64,000 nucleotides of DNA from Rickettsiaceae bacterium H1 (GTDB taxonomy: Bacteria > Pseudomonadota > Alphaproteobacteria > Rickettsiales > Anaplasmataceae): contig JACDQH010000003.1 of assembly GCA_018101195.1 (NCBI GenBank), forward strand, positions 1 to 64,000, in the 5' to 3' direction. Position numbers and translations under genes: made by a program. Below, one piece after another: positions 46,160 through 55,351 of this stretch; position 1 is the stretch's first letter; each line of letters begins with the position of its first letter. The notes under the pieces were generated by a model. The model saw only the letters and a program-made list of their open reading frames with translations. It was not told the origin of the DNA and did not search any database.

Positions 46160-48244
46160 ATGAGACATATACGTAATATTACAGTAGGTGCTTTTATACT
46201 ATTCGCTACCATAGGTTTTTGTTTATACTTATCTTCCGTACTATACATACTTTTAGTATGGGGGCCTCATTACTTAAACTTTCAGGCTATTAATCCCAAT
46301 TTTAGCGATTTTCCTCATCGCTTATGGCCTAGCATATTCGATTATATATACGATTGGTGGACTAACAGAAGCAATTATAATCCGACAGTACAATTAAAAT
46401 TGTTAATCTCGGTTTTAGGACCATTTGCAACGTTAGTCATAATATTTTGGTCTGCACGAAACGCAATACTGAATTGGAAACCATTCAAGAAAAAAGAAGC
46501 ATTACACGGAGATGCAAAATGGGCTACCGAAAAAGAAATAAGAAAAATAGGACTGCGTAGCAAACACGGTCTGCTTTTAGGTAAAGATAAAAAAGGTTTT
46601 TTAATTGCCGGAGGGTTTCAACACGCTTTATTATTCGCCCCTACCGGTTCCGGTAAAGGTGTAGGTTTCGTAATACCGAATTTATTATTTTGGCAGGATT
46701 CGGTTATAGTACACGATATAAAATTAGAAAATTACGAATTAACCAGCGGTTACCGAAAAAAAATAGGACAGGAAGTTTATTGTTGGAGTCCTGCCGATGC
46801 CGACGGTTTAAGCCACTGTTACAACCCTTTGGATTGGGTAAGTGCAAAACCGGGGCAAATGGTTGACGACGTACAAAAAATAGCCAATTTGTTAATGCCG
46901 GAGCAAGATTTTTGGGTTAACGAAGCAAGAAGTTTATTCCTGGGAGTGGTTTTATACATATTAGCCGTTCCGGAAAAAATAAAATCTTTCGGGGAAGTCG
47001 TCAGAACAATGCGTAGTGACGACGTTGTATATAACTTAGCGGTGGTACTGGACACTATCGGTAAAGATATACACCCAGTTGCTTACATGAATATAGCGGC
47101 ATTTTTACAAAAAGCGGAAAAAGAACGTTCCGGTGTTATTTCAACCATGAATTCTTCGTTAGAATTGTGGGCAAATCCATTAATCGACACTACCACCGCA
47201 AGCAGTGACTTTAACTTCATGGAGTTTAAGAAGAAAAGAGTAACAGTATATGTCGGTTTAACTCCGGATAACTTAACCAGATTGCAACCTTTGATGCAAG
47301 TTTTTTATCAACAAGCTACCGAATTTTTATGTCGTAAATTGCCAGATAAAAAGACCGATCCTTACGGGGTTTTATTCATGATGGACGAATTCCCCACACT
47401 TGGAGAAATGGAACAATTTAAAACAGGTATCGCATATTTCCGTGGTTATAACGTCAGGTTATTCTTAATTATTCAAGATACAGAACAGTTAAAAGGAATA
47501 TACGAGGAAGCCGGTATGAACTCGTTCTTATCTAACTCGACATACAGAATTACCTTTGCTGCTAACAATATCGAAACCGCTAACTTGATATCGCAATTAA
47601 TCGGGAATAAAACGGTGGCTCAAGAATCTCTAAACAAACCAAAATTTCTCGATCTTAACCCAGCTTCTCGTTCTTTACACGTATCGGAAACACAAAGAGC
47701 GCTATTGCTACCGCAAGAAGTGATAATGTTACCTCGCGACGAACAAATTTTATTAATCGAGTCTACTTCTCCGATAAAATCCAAAAAGATCTTTTACTAC
47801 AAAGATGCTTTTTTCACAAAAAGGCTACACTCACCTACTTTCATACCTACTCAAGAGCCGTTTGATCCGAAAAAATATGAGGAAAAAATAAAAGAAGAAA
47901 AGAAAATTGAAAAACAAGAAGAAGAAAATCCGCCTATAGAAAACTTAGAATCTTTACCTAAGGCTGATTCCGAAGAAGAAGAGATTAGTGAGGGCAGCAA
48001 TCTTGATCAAGAAAATAATTCTGCAGAAAAAAGCCCAGATAATAACAAAGAGTATGACGAGCACGACGATGATGACGAATTTGACGAGAAATTTGAAGAA
48101 GATAATGATGAATTTGACGAAAAATTTGAAGAAGATGATGAAGAGACAAACGAAAGTGAAGATGAAAATCAATCACTGATTAATGATGAAACCAATGATG
48201 AAGGTAAGCCCGATAATCAGACTAAAGAAGAAAAACGCGAGTAA
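46160..48244 (+). CDS. virD4: Type IV coupling protein VirD4 with a long acidic tail
   Basis: Couples substrates to the secretion channel. Two N-terminal membrane helices (about 8-35 and 75-97) precede the TraG/VirD4 ATPase: GDAKWATEKEIRKIGL, Walker A FAPTGSGKGVGFV (about 160), VHDIKLENYELTSGYR, and Walker B FMMDEFPTLGEM (about 403-414). After residue 570 the sequence becomes an acidic tail of about 120 residues rich in Glu and Asp, including two tandem copies of EFDEKFEEDND (33-base DNA period, from about 48077). Coupling proteins often have variable C-termini for substrate selection; this one is unusually acidic. Confidence 0.95.
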   Translation: MRHIRNITVGAFILFATIGFCLYLSSVLYILLVWGPHYLNFQAINPNFSDFPHRLWPSIFDYIYDWWTNRSNYNPTVQLKLLISVLGPFATLVIIFWSARNAILNWKPFKKKEALHGDAKWATEKEIRKIGLRSKHGLLLGKDKKGFLIAGGFQHALLFAPTGSGKGVGFVIPNLLFWQDSVIVHDIKLENYELTSGYRKKIGQEVYCWSPADADGLSHCYNPLDWVSAKPGQMVDDVQKIANLLMPEQDFWVNEARSLFLGVVLYILAVPEKIKSFGEVVRTMRSDDVVYNLAVVLDTIGKDIHPVAYMNIAAFLQKAEKERSGVISTMNSSLELWANPLIDTTTASSDFNFMEFKKKRVTVYVGLTPDNLTRLQPLMQVFYQQATEFLCRKLPDKKTDPYGVLFMMDEFPTLGEMEQFKTGIAYFRGYNVRLFLIIQDTEQLKGIYEEAGMNSFLSNSTYRITFAANNIETANLISQLIGNKTVAQESLNKPKFLDLNPASRSLHVSETQRALLLPQEVIMLPRDEQILLIESTSPIKSKKIFYYKDAFFTKRLHSPTFIPTQEPFDPKKYEEKIKEEKKIEKQEEENPPIENLESLPKADSEEEEISEGSNLDQENNSAEKSPDNNKEYDEHDDDDEFDEKFEEDNDEFDEKFEEDDEETNESEDENQSLINDETNDEGKPDNQTKEEKRE

Positions 48245-48252
48245 TATTAAAA

Positions 48253-50553
48253 TTGAAAAATATATGGGTTAAAGCTTCGGCAGGAACGGGAAAAACCAGA
48301 GCGTTAGTAAATAGAGTACTTTCCCTTTTAGTAACCGGCCATAAAGGAATTTTATGCCTAACTTTTACGAATTCCGCAGCCGAAGAAATGCTTTCCCGTA
48401 TATCCCGAACATTGAGAAATTGGGTTTTAATTCCAGAAAACGAATTAATAACCCAACTAAAAAATCTGACCAAATTTTATAACGATAACTCGATTAATTA
48501 CGTACGTTCTTTATTTTGTCGATTATCCAAATTATTAATGGTTAAAACAATACATTCGTTTTGTTATGAAATAATCACCGATTTCCCTAAAGAAAGTGGA
48601 ATCTCTTACAACGCAAAAATTTTAGAATATAAAGACGAGCTTTATCAACAGGCAATAAATTGTTTTCTTTCTCAACAACAAGATTTGGGAGAAATAGCTC
48701 TCGATTTAAGCAAGAAAAAACTATTCGACATGTGTATGGAGTTATCGAATAAAATCGAAAATTATCAATTATACTCAGATTACTTACAAAAATTAAAAAT
48801 AGGTCTTAACCCTCCCGAAAAAAAAGATTTATCTAAATTAATAAGCATAATGATGCAAGGTAGCGACAGAGACGTAAAATATGCAAAATTAATTAAAAAT
48901 AATGAAGAAAAAGTACTATTGAATACCGACGGTGATAAAAAGAAAACCTCATCGATAATAACGAAAAAATCACTGACTCGATTCCCGAAAGCGGAAAATT
49001 TAATTATAGTGGCACAAGAAAATTGTTACATAAGAAATAACATCCGAAGTAAACTAAAAATCATTCAAAGAACGGAATCAATATTAAAAATAATTCACGA
49101 AATAAATAAAATTTTTCACCAATTAAAAAAAGACTACATAACTTACGACGAAGTAATAACCCTGTCGCTAAAATTACTAAAAAATCCGAAATATCGTGAC
49201 TGGGTCATGTTTTCAATACACGATAAGGTGCAACACATACTGATTGACGAAGCACAAGATAATAGTAAGGAACAATGGGAAATTATTCGATTATTGTCGG
49301 AAGATTTTTTCTCGGGAATTGGAGCGGGAGGCGTGCAGAATACTATTTTTGTCGTAGGCGACATAAAACAATCCATATATAGCTTTCAAGGCGCGGAACC
49401 CAGGCTATTTAACATAATGCAAAAATATTTTACCGATAAAGCAGCTGTGTTTAATCAGGAAATCGTGGAACGAAATTTAACTACGTCTTATAGATCGGCA
49501 GTAAAAATTCTCGAATCGGTAGATAAGATATTCAACCGAAAAGAGATTTTAGCAAACAATTTCGGTAGCGATAGCCCAATAAAACACATATGTCACAGAA
49601 AAAATGAAACGGGACATATCGAAATATGGCCGTTAATTGAAAAAAATGAAGAAAGTGACTCGGACGATAAGTTATTATTGGCACAAAAAATAACGGAAAA
49701 AATTCTAACTTTAGTACGAAATAAAGATATCGCCGAAAACGAAATAACTGTCCTGGTAAGACGCAGAGATGCTTTTATGCATCATTTAATCTCCGAATTA
49801 CGCAAAAAAAAGTTAGCAACCTCAGGTTACGATCGTTGCACGATTACTGACCATATCATAATAAGAGATTTGATCTCTTTAGGAAAAATTATGCTCTCGC
49901 CAGAAAATGATTTCGAGTTAGCCAAAGTATTAAAATCGCCGATTTTTAATTTAAGCGAAAACGATATTTTCACTCTATGTTACGATAGGAAAGAAAAAAG
50001 CGTTTGGCAAAAACTAGATGAACAACAACCTAACATTTTTCATAAAATTAACAATTGGCAAAAAGGTAAAGTAACCACGTTCGAGTTTTATTATAGAATA
50101 ATAAACCGAGAAAATTTTCCACAAAAACACCCGGAAATTATTGAAAAATTTTTAGAATTAGCATGGGACAAGCCTATTTTATCCGATTTCTTACAATTCA
50201 TCGAATCTAATAAAATCGAAGTAAAAAACAATCAAACAAACGGAATAAAAGTAATGACAGTACATAATGCCAAAGGCTTGGAAGCAAAAGTAGTATTTTT
50301 AGCCGATACTACTCAAATTCCGGTAAATAAAAATCATTTTACGTTCAATGAAGAGGGTATTCCATTTTATTTAAAAAACGATTCTTTCGACAACATAAAG
50401 GAACAAGCAAATAAAAAAGCGTACGAAGAATATATAAGATTACTTTACGTTGCATTAACCCGCGCACAAGACAGGCTTTATATAACGGGATCCGGAAAAG
50501 CGAAAAAAGGATCTTGGTACGATTTGATTTCGGCATCGATGACGCAGTCTTAA
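48253..50553 (+). CDS. addA: AddA-like UvrD-family helicase, lacking the nuclease domain
   Basis: A superfamily 1 helicase related to AddA/RecB of double-strand break repair. Walker A is SAGTGKTRAL (about 9-18), followed by LCLTFTNSAAEEM; motif II is ILIDEAQDNS (about 328-337); later motifs include VVGDIKQSIYSFQGAEPRLF, TSYRSAVKILES, VMTVHNAKGLEAKVVFL and RLLYVALTRAQDRLYITG. It ends right after motif VI at 766 residues, whereas alphaproteobacterial AddA is usually above 1000 and finishes with a RecB-type nuclease. The N-terminus is also short (TTG start, no Q-motif region). No addB is nearby. Confidence 0.85.
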   Translation: MKNIWVKASAGTGKTRALVNRVLSLLVTGHKGILCLTFTNSAAEEMLSRISRTLRNWVLIPENELITQLKNLTKFYNDNSINYVRSLFCRLSKLLMVKTIHSFCYEIITDFPKESGISYNAKILEYKDELYQQAINCFLSQQQDLGEIALDLSKKKLFDMCMELSNKIENYQLYSDYLQKLKIGLNPPEKKDLSKLISIMMQGSDRDVKYAKLIKNNEEKVLLNTDGDKKKTSSIITKKSLTRFPKAENLIIVAQENCYIRNNIRSKLKIIQRTESILKIIHEINKIFHQLKKDYITYDEVITLSLKLLKNPKYRDWVMFSIHDKVQHILIDEAQDNSKEQWEIIRLLSEDFFSGIGAGGVQNTIFVVGDIKQSIYSFQGAEPRLFNIMQKYFTDKAAVFNQEIVERNLTTSYRSAVKILESVDKIFNRKEILANNFGSDSPIKHICHRKNETGHIEIWPLIEKNEESDSDDKLLLAQKITEKILTLVRNKDIAENEITVLVRRRDAFMHHLISELRKKKLATSGYDRCTITDHIIIRDLISLGKIMLSPENDFELAKVLKSPIFNLSENDIFTLCYDRKEKSVWQKLDEQQPNIFHKINNWQKGKVTTFEFYYRIINRENFPQKHPEIIEKFLELAWDKPILSDFLQFIESNKIEVKNNQTNGIKVMTVHNAKGLEAKVVFLADTTQIPVNKNHFTFNEEGIPFYLKNDSFDNIKEQANKKAYEEYIRLLYVALTRAQDRLYITGSGKAKKGSWYDLISASMTQS

Positions 50554-50568
50554 CCTGGGTTAATAATA

Positions 50569-50600
50569 CTTGAAAAAAACAATGATAATGCTTACATAAA
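50569..50600 (+). promoter_or_regulatory. Heat-shock-type (RpoH/sigma-32) promoter for clpB
   Basis: CTTG (50569-50572), an 18-base gap and CTTACATAAA (50591-50600) resemble the alphaproteobacterial RpoH pattern (CTTG then a CYTATNT-type -10). It ends 25 bases before the clpB start, as expected for a heat-shock gene. One -10 position departs from consensus. Confidence 0.55.
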
Positions 50601-50625
50601 GTCCCAAAGTAATAATTATTAACGT

Positions 50626-53193
50626 ATGCAATTCGAACAATTTACCGAAAAATCAAAAAAAATAATACAGGATGCTCAAGTGTTTGCTTTAGCTAAAGGA
50701 CACCAAAATTTTTTACCCGAACATTTATTAAAGGTAATGCTAGAAGAAAGTCTAATCGAATCGTTAATTACCGAATGCGGAGGAAATTTTGCCAAAATTA
50801 CGGATAACGTAAAAATGGAACTAAAAAAAATCCCAGTAGTCGAAGGGCCGGGAGCCGGACAAATTAGCTTGGCTTCATCTACTGCCCGAGCATTTAAAGA
50901 AGCGGAAGGAATAGCAAAACGAACGCAAGATTCGTTTGTTACGATCGAAAGGTTATTACAAGGAATAGCCGCAGACAAAAACAGTGCTTCCGGAAAAATA
51001 TTAATTGAAGAAGGAATAACAACGCAAAAACTACATACAATCATCGAAGTATCGAGAAAAGGACAAAAAGCTCATTCCAGTACGGTAGAAAGTAATTTTA
51101 ACGCGTTAAAAAAATACGCCAAAGATTTAACGGAAATTGCAAAAGCGGGAAAAATCGATCCGGTTATCGGTCGTGACGAAGAAATACGGCGAACTATGCA
51201 GGTATTATCGCGCAGAATTAAAAATAATCCCGTACTGATCGGTGAACCGGGGGTAGGTAAAACCGCTATCGTTGAAGGGTTGGGCATGCGTATGATCTCG
51301 GGTGACGTACCCCAAAGTTTGGAAAATAAAAAATTAATGTCCTTAGATTTGGGAGCATTAATTGCCGGAGCAAAATTTCGCGGTGAATTTGAAGAAAGGC
51401 TAAAATCCGTCATATCGGAAATTGCCGCTTCGGATGGAGAAACATTGCTATTTATCGACGAATTACATACTTTGATCGGTGCGGGAGCTTCGGAAGGGGC
51501 AATGGATGCATCGAATTTATTAAAACCGGCACTGGCTCGCGGTGATTTGCATTGTATAGGAGCAACCACCCTTGACGAATATCGCAAACATATAGAAAAA
51601 GACGCCGCTTTCGCCCGCAGATTCCAAACCATATTTATTTCCCAACCTACCGAAAACGATACCATTTCAATTTTACGAGGAATAAAAGAAAAATACGAAG
51701 TTCATCACGGAATTCGCATATCGGATAATGCCATCGTTGCTGCCGCAACCCTATCTAATCGCTATATTGCAGACAGATTTTTACCGGATAAAGCCATAGA
51801 TCTAGTCGACGAAGCGGCAAGCCGAATAAGAATCGAAGTAGATAGCAAACCGGAAGAACTCGACGAATTGGATCGCAAAATAATTCAGTTTAAAATCGAA
51901 GCGGAAGCTCTGAAAAAAGAATCGGACAATACTTCGCAAGAAAGGCTCGATAAATTGCAAAAAGAGCTGGTCGTATTGGAAAAAAAATCTGCCGACTTAA
52001 CAAGCAAATGGGAATCGGAAAAAAGAAAAATTGCTTTGTTACAAACTTTAAAAGAACAATTGGATTCAGCAAAACAAGAATTAGAAGTAGCGGGACGTAA
52101 CGGTGATTTGGCAAAAGCCGGAAAATTAACTTACGCCAAAATTCCCGAATTGGAGAAAAAGTTAAGGGAAGTGGAAAAAGAGGTAACAGGAGAATTATTG
52201 AAAAAAGAAGTTACCGCCGACGATATTGCCCGAATAGTCTCTCGTTGGACAGGAATTCCGGTAGAAAAAATGATGGGTAGCGAGCAAGAAAAGTTACTGC
52301 ATATGGAAGAAGAATTGCAAGCGACCGTTGTCGGGCAAAACGATGCGGTTAAAGCGGTCAGTGACGCTATTCGCCGTTCTCGTGCCGGAATTCAAGATGT
52401 CAATCGTCCTCTCGGTTCTTTTTTATTCTTAGGTCCTACCGGAGTTGGAAAAACAGAACTCGGTAAAGCTCTGGCGACATTTTTATTCGACGACAGCCAG
52501 GCTTTACTTAGAATCGACATGTCCGAATACATGGAAAAACATTCGATCTCTAGGCTAATCGGTGCTCCTCCCGGATATGTAGGTTACGAACAAGGCGGGG
52601 CATTAACCGAAGCGGTAAGAAGAAGGCCTTACCAAGTAATATTGTTCGACGAAGTAGAAAAAGCTCATAACGATATATTCAACGTGTTGTTACAAGTTCT
52701 AGATGAAGGCCGCTTAACCGATAGCCAAGGTCATCTGGTAGATTTTCGCAATACCATACTCATTTTAACTTCCAATTTGGGTGCGGAAATTATGTCGGCG
52801 AAAAACAAATTGGGAACGGAAGAAAGAAATCAAGTTATGGAAACAGTTCGTGCATCTTTCAGACCGGAATTTTTGAACAGGTTGGATGAAATTATTATTT
52901 TCCATCGTTTGGCACGAGATCATATGTCGAAAATCATCGATATACAATTTACCAAACTACAAAAAACGCTGGCAAATCGCCATATAACGTTAGTGCTAAA
53001 TAACGATGCCAAAAAATTTTTGGCAGATAAAGGTTACGACCCTATATACGGTGCACGGCCACTAAAAAGAGTAATTCAACAATACGTGCAAAACAAACTG
53101 GCAAAGCTAATATTAGCAGGAAAAATTAAAGATAGTAGCAAAGTGAAAATATCGATTATCGATAATGCAATCGATATTTATACCATTAACTGA
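50626..53193 (+). CDS. clpB: Disaggregase chaperone ClpB
   Basis: A Hsp100 ATPase that pulls proteins out of aggregates with DnaK. Two Clp_N repeats at the N-terminus (FLPEHLLKVML), first AAA+ domain with GEPGVGKT (about 206-213), a coiled-coil middle domain (about 400-530, ending QEKLLHMEEEL), and second AAA+ domain with GPTGVGKTELGKAL (about 603-616) and DEVEKAHNDIFN. IQQYVQNKLAKLIL closes the protein. At 855 residues it is full length. It has its own heat-shock-type promoter. Confidence 0.97.
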   Translation: MQFEQFTEKSKKIIQDAQVFALAKGHQNFLPEHLLKVMLEESLIESLITECGGNFAKITDNVKMELKKIPVVEGPGAGQISLASSTARAFKEAEGIAKRTQDSFVTIERLLQGIAADKNSASGKILIEEGITTQKLHTIIEVSRKGQKAHSSTVESNFNALKKYAKDLTEIAKAGKIDPVIGRDEEIRRTMQVLSRRIKNNPVLIGEPGVGKTAIVEGLGMRMISGDVPQSLENKKLMSLDLGALIAGAKFRGEFEERLKSVISEIAASDGETLLFIDELHTLIGAGASEGAMDASNLLKPALARGDLHCIGATTLDEYRKHIEKDAAFARRFQTIFISQPTENDTISILRGIKEKYEVHHGIRISDNAIVAAATLSNRYIADRFLPDKAIDLVDEAASRIRIEVDSKPEELDELDRKIIQFKIEAEALKKESDNTSQERLDKLQKELVVLEKKSADLTSKWESEKRKIALLQTLKEQLDSAKQELEVAGRNGDLAKAGKLTYAKIPELEKKLREVEKEVTGELLKKEVTADDIARIVSRWTGIPVEKMMGSEQEKLLHMEEELQATVVGQNDAVKAVSDAIRRSRAGIQDVNRPLGSFLFLGPTGVGKTELGKALATFLFDDSQALLRIDMSEYMEKHSISRLIGAPPGYVGYEQGGALTEAVRRRPYQVILFDEVEKAHNDIFNVLLQVLDEGRLTDSQGHLVDFRNTILILTSNLGAEIMSAKNKLGTEERNQVMETVRASFRPEFLNRLDEIIIFHRLARDHMSKIIDIQFTKLQKTLANRHITLVLNNDAKKFLADKGYDPIYGARPLKRVIQQYVQNKLAKLILAGKIKDSSKVKISIIDNAIDIYTIN

Positions 53194-53455
53194 TACTACT
53201 TTTAGCCATTTTTGATAATTCTCCAGTATGAGATTGTTGAATAGAAGTTATAGTAGTATTGGACATTAGAGTAATGACCGGTATTACTACGCCAAGAGTA
53301 AAAAATATCGCAAGTGCTTTATAAGGAATTTCCTCATTACGAAAACCTTGAGCTATTATCCCAGAGTAAACCACTGAAGTTATTGATAAAGGTATTGAAA
53401 CAAGAAATAAAGCTATACCAAAACATTGTAATGGTTTTACTGAATCGCTTTTCAT
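53186..53455 (-). CDS. Hypothetical small membrane protein
   Basis: An 89-residue protein with two hydrophobic segments (about 12-35 and 45-66) and a polar serine/threonine-rich tail. An in-frame TTG at 53470 is possible, but the ATG at 53455 has GGAGG eight bases upstream and is chosen. It overlaps the 3' end of clpB by 8 bases on the other strand. No family recognised; the double-helix layout resembles the other orphan membrane proteins of this window. Confidence 0.55.
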   Translation of the reverse strand: MKSDSVKPLQCFGIALFLVSIPLSITSVVYSGIIAQGFRNEEIPYKALAIFFTLGVVIPVITLMSNTTITSIQQSHTGELSKMAKSSIS

Positions 53456-53598
53456 ATAATTTTCCTCCAATTAAATGTATTATTTTATAATAATTTTATC
53501 AGAAAAGTAAATGATTAATATTAATATTTTTATCTAATAATATTGATTTTGGTTATTATTATGTTAAAATTCAAAATAATTTAAATAATAATTAAATA

Positions 53599-54870
53599 AT
53601 GATTCAATCTTTCGATAAAGTAAAACAAGAAGTAATAAAAGATGAAACTTGGTTCCTCTTGGGTGAGGTTTTATATTCTCAAAGAACAAAAAATTTTACA
53701 CTTAGAGAACAAATTATTAACGTTTTAAAAACAGATTTAGCAGAATTTTTTCCTAACCCGAGGCTTCATCATGCACTCAAAAATCTATACTTAAGAATTA
53801 CTGAAGGGGATTGGCAACAATTAGTAAAGCAAATTATAAACTATATTGATAAAAATGACAAAGATTTTAGAGGTAATATAGACGAACCAATTTATGATTG
53901 GTTAAAAACATCCGGCACACAAATCATCGAACGTAGTACTAAAAGTAATGATAATCAAGGGTTGTGTAACGCTCTCGGATTCGGTGATATATCGGAAGAA
54001 GAATTAGAAAACAGGCTTCTATTATTACTGAAACAAAATGTAATTGAAAGCTTATACCAAGATAACGATGTAAAAAAACAAATATTATCGGTTGTTTTAC
54101 AAGGAATAAACTCCAAAGAAAAATTTGAAGTAGAAAAAGCAGATCTAAAAACAATGTTCATTGAAATAGCAAGGGAATATTCTCCGAAAGCAATACCTGA
54201 GGTAAAAGAAGAAATTGAAAGACAAGATATATTAACCCAAAAGCTCAACCAATATAGACGAAAAGCAAAAAAAACAGTAGAAAAGCAAAAACAAATATTA
54301 CAAACCGTTGTAGAAAAAACCAAACATAAAACCATAATTTCAGAACATGTTGAACAAAGTTATGTTTCAAGACTTGCACATACCAACATATCTCTATTGG
54401 TTGAACAGCTGGCACAAAAAACAGGAAATAACTTTTTATCGGGTGCACAAGACGTATATAATAAAGCAGAAAAATATTTACTGAAATTTATCGGGCAGCT
54501 AAATTATGATGTGGTAAATGGAGTTGCCCCTTATATCGGCATTTCACAAGTAACAGAAGAACAAATAACAAGCTTTAGTAATAAAATACAAAATGAAGGT
54601 TGTTTGCTTATCACCATAGCAGAATCATCTTCAAAGCAAGAATTAGAGCTATTATCATTAGTATTGGATCAACAAAAAACCATAAATCAACAAGGGTTAG
54701 ATCTGCTAGGTACGATTATCGATTACCATATCGCACTTAAAATTGCCGAAGAAATCGATAATGTTGTCAGCAAAAGTACAACATCAGCAAAATTATCACC
54801 TTCTTGTGCTCTTGAAGCAGTAAAACCAATAAGGAGCGACCAATTACAATCCCCTGAAATTATTGCTTAA
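53599..54870 (+). CDS. Hypothetical protein with a central coiled coil
   Basis: A 423-residue soluble protein of no recognised family. The N-terminal half is helical (VKQEVIKDETWFLLGEVLYSQRT near the start, ESLYQDNDVKKQILSVVLQGI later). Residues about 205-245 form a basic coiled coil (EEIERQDILTQKLNQYRRKAKK); the C-terminal half is again helical, with NNFLSGAQDVYNKAEKYLL and VVNGVAPYIGISQVTEEQI. There is no signal peptide or membrane helix. It lies alone, overlapping the purE end by 11 bases, and its composition is like an effector-type orphan; the function is unknown. Confidence 0.65.
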   Translation: MIQSFDKVKQEVIKDETWFLLGEVLYSQRTKNFTLREQIINVLKTDLAEFFPNPRLHHALKNLYLRITEGDWQQLVKQIINYIDKNDKDFRGNIDEPIYDWLKTSGTQIIERSTKSNDNQGLCNALGFGDISEEELENRLLLLLKQNVIESLYQDNDVKKQILSVVLQGINSKEKFEVEKADLKTMFIEIAREYSPKAIPEVKEEIERQDILTQKLNQYRRKAKKTVEKQKQILQTVVEKTKHKTIISEHVEQSYVSRLAHTNISLLVEQLAQKTGNNFLSGAQDVYNKAEKYLLKFIGQLNYDVVNGVAPYIGISQVTEEQITSFSNKIQNEGCLLITIAESSSKQELELLSLVLDQQKTINQQGLDLLGTIIDYHIALKIAEEIDNVVSKSTTSAKLSPSCALEAVKPIRSDQLQSPEIIA

Positions 54871-55351
54871 TTTTATACGGAACAGAAGCAGTTTGTTTTT
54901 CTCGCCACTTTTGCAAATTTTTCATAATCTGTTCGTTATTAATTCCTACTATTGCGGCAGCAAGAAGACCAGCATTTACTGCACCGGCTTCACCAATAGC
55001 AAAAGTGGCAACGGGAATGCCCTTAGGCATTTGCGAGATAGAATATAAACTGTCGATTCCTTTTAAAGAGATAGTATTAATCGGAACACCCAAAACCGGA
55101 ATGTGAGTGAGCGATGCAATCATTCCCGGTAGATGGGCTGCTCCTCCTGCACCTGCAATTATCACTTTAATTCCTACTGAAGCCACATTTCTCCCAAATT
55201 CATACAATCTTTCGGGAGTACGATGTGCAGAAATAACGTTACAAGTGCAACTAACCTCTAATTCTTGTAAAATACTAACCGCATGACTCATAATCTCATT
55301 ATCAGAAATGCTTCCCATAATTACTGCAACATCTGCTTTCTCTATTTTCAT
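54860..55351 (-). CDS. purE: N5-carboxyaminoimidazole ribonucleotide mutase
   Basis: Converts N5-CAIR to CAIR in purine synthesis. The class I PurE signature is complete: IMGSISDNEIM, then VISAHRTPERLYEFGR with the catalytic histidine, IAGAGGAAHLPGMIASLTHIPVLGVPI, and SISQMPKGIPVATFAIGEAGAVNAGLLAA. 163 residues, normal. Its ATG overlaps the typA stop as ATGA, so the two are coupled. The partner purK is not here. Confidence 0.97.
   Translation of the reverse strand: MKIEKADVAVIMGSISDNEIMSHAVSILQELEVSCTCNVISAHRTPERLYEFGRNVASVGIKVIIAGAGGAAHLPGMIASLTHIPVLGVPINTISLKGIDSLYSISQMPKGIPVATFAIGEAGAVNAGLLAAAIVGINNEQIMKNLQKWREKQTASVPYKIKQ

Noticed and set aside
47954-48179. Several open frames antisense or out of frame in the virD4 tail
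   Set aside because: They arise from the repetitive GAA/GAT codons of the acidic tail and are shadows of virD4.
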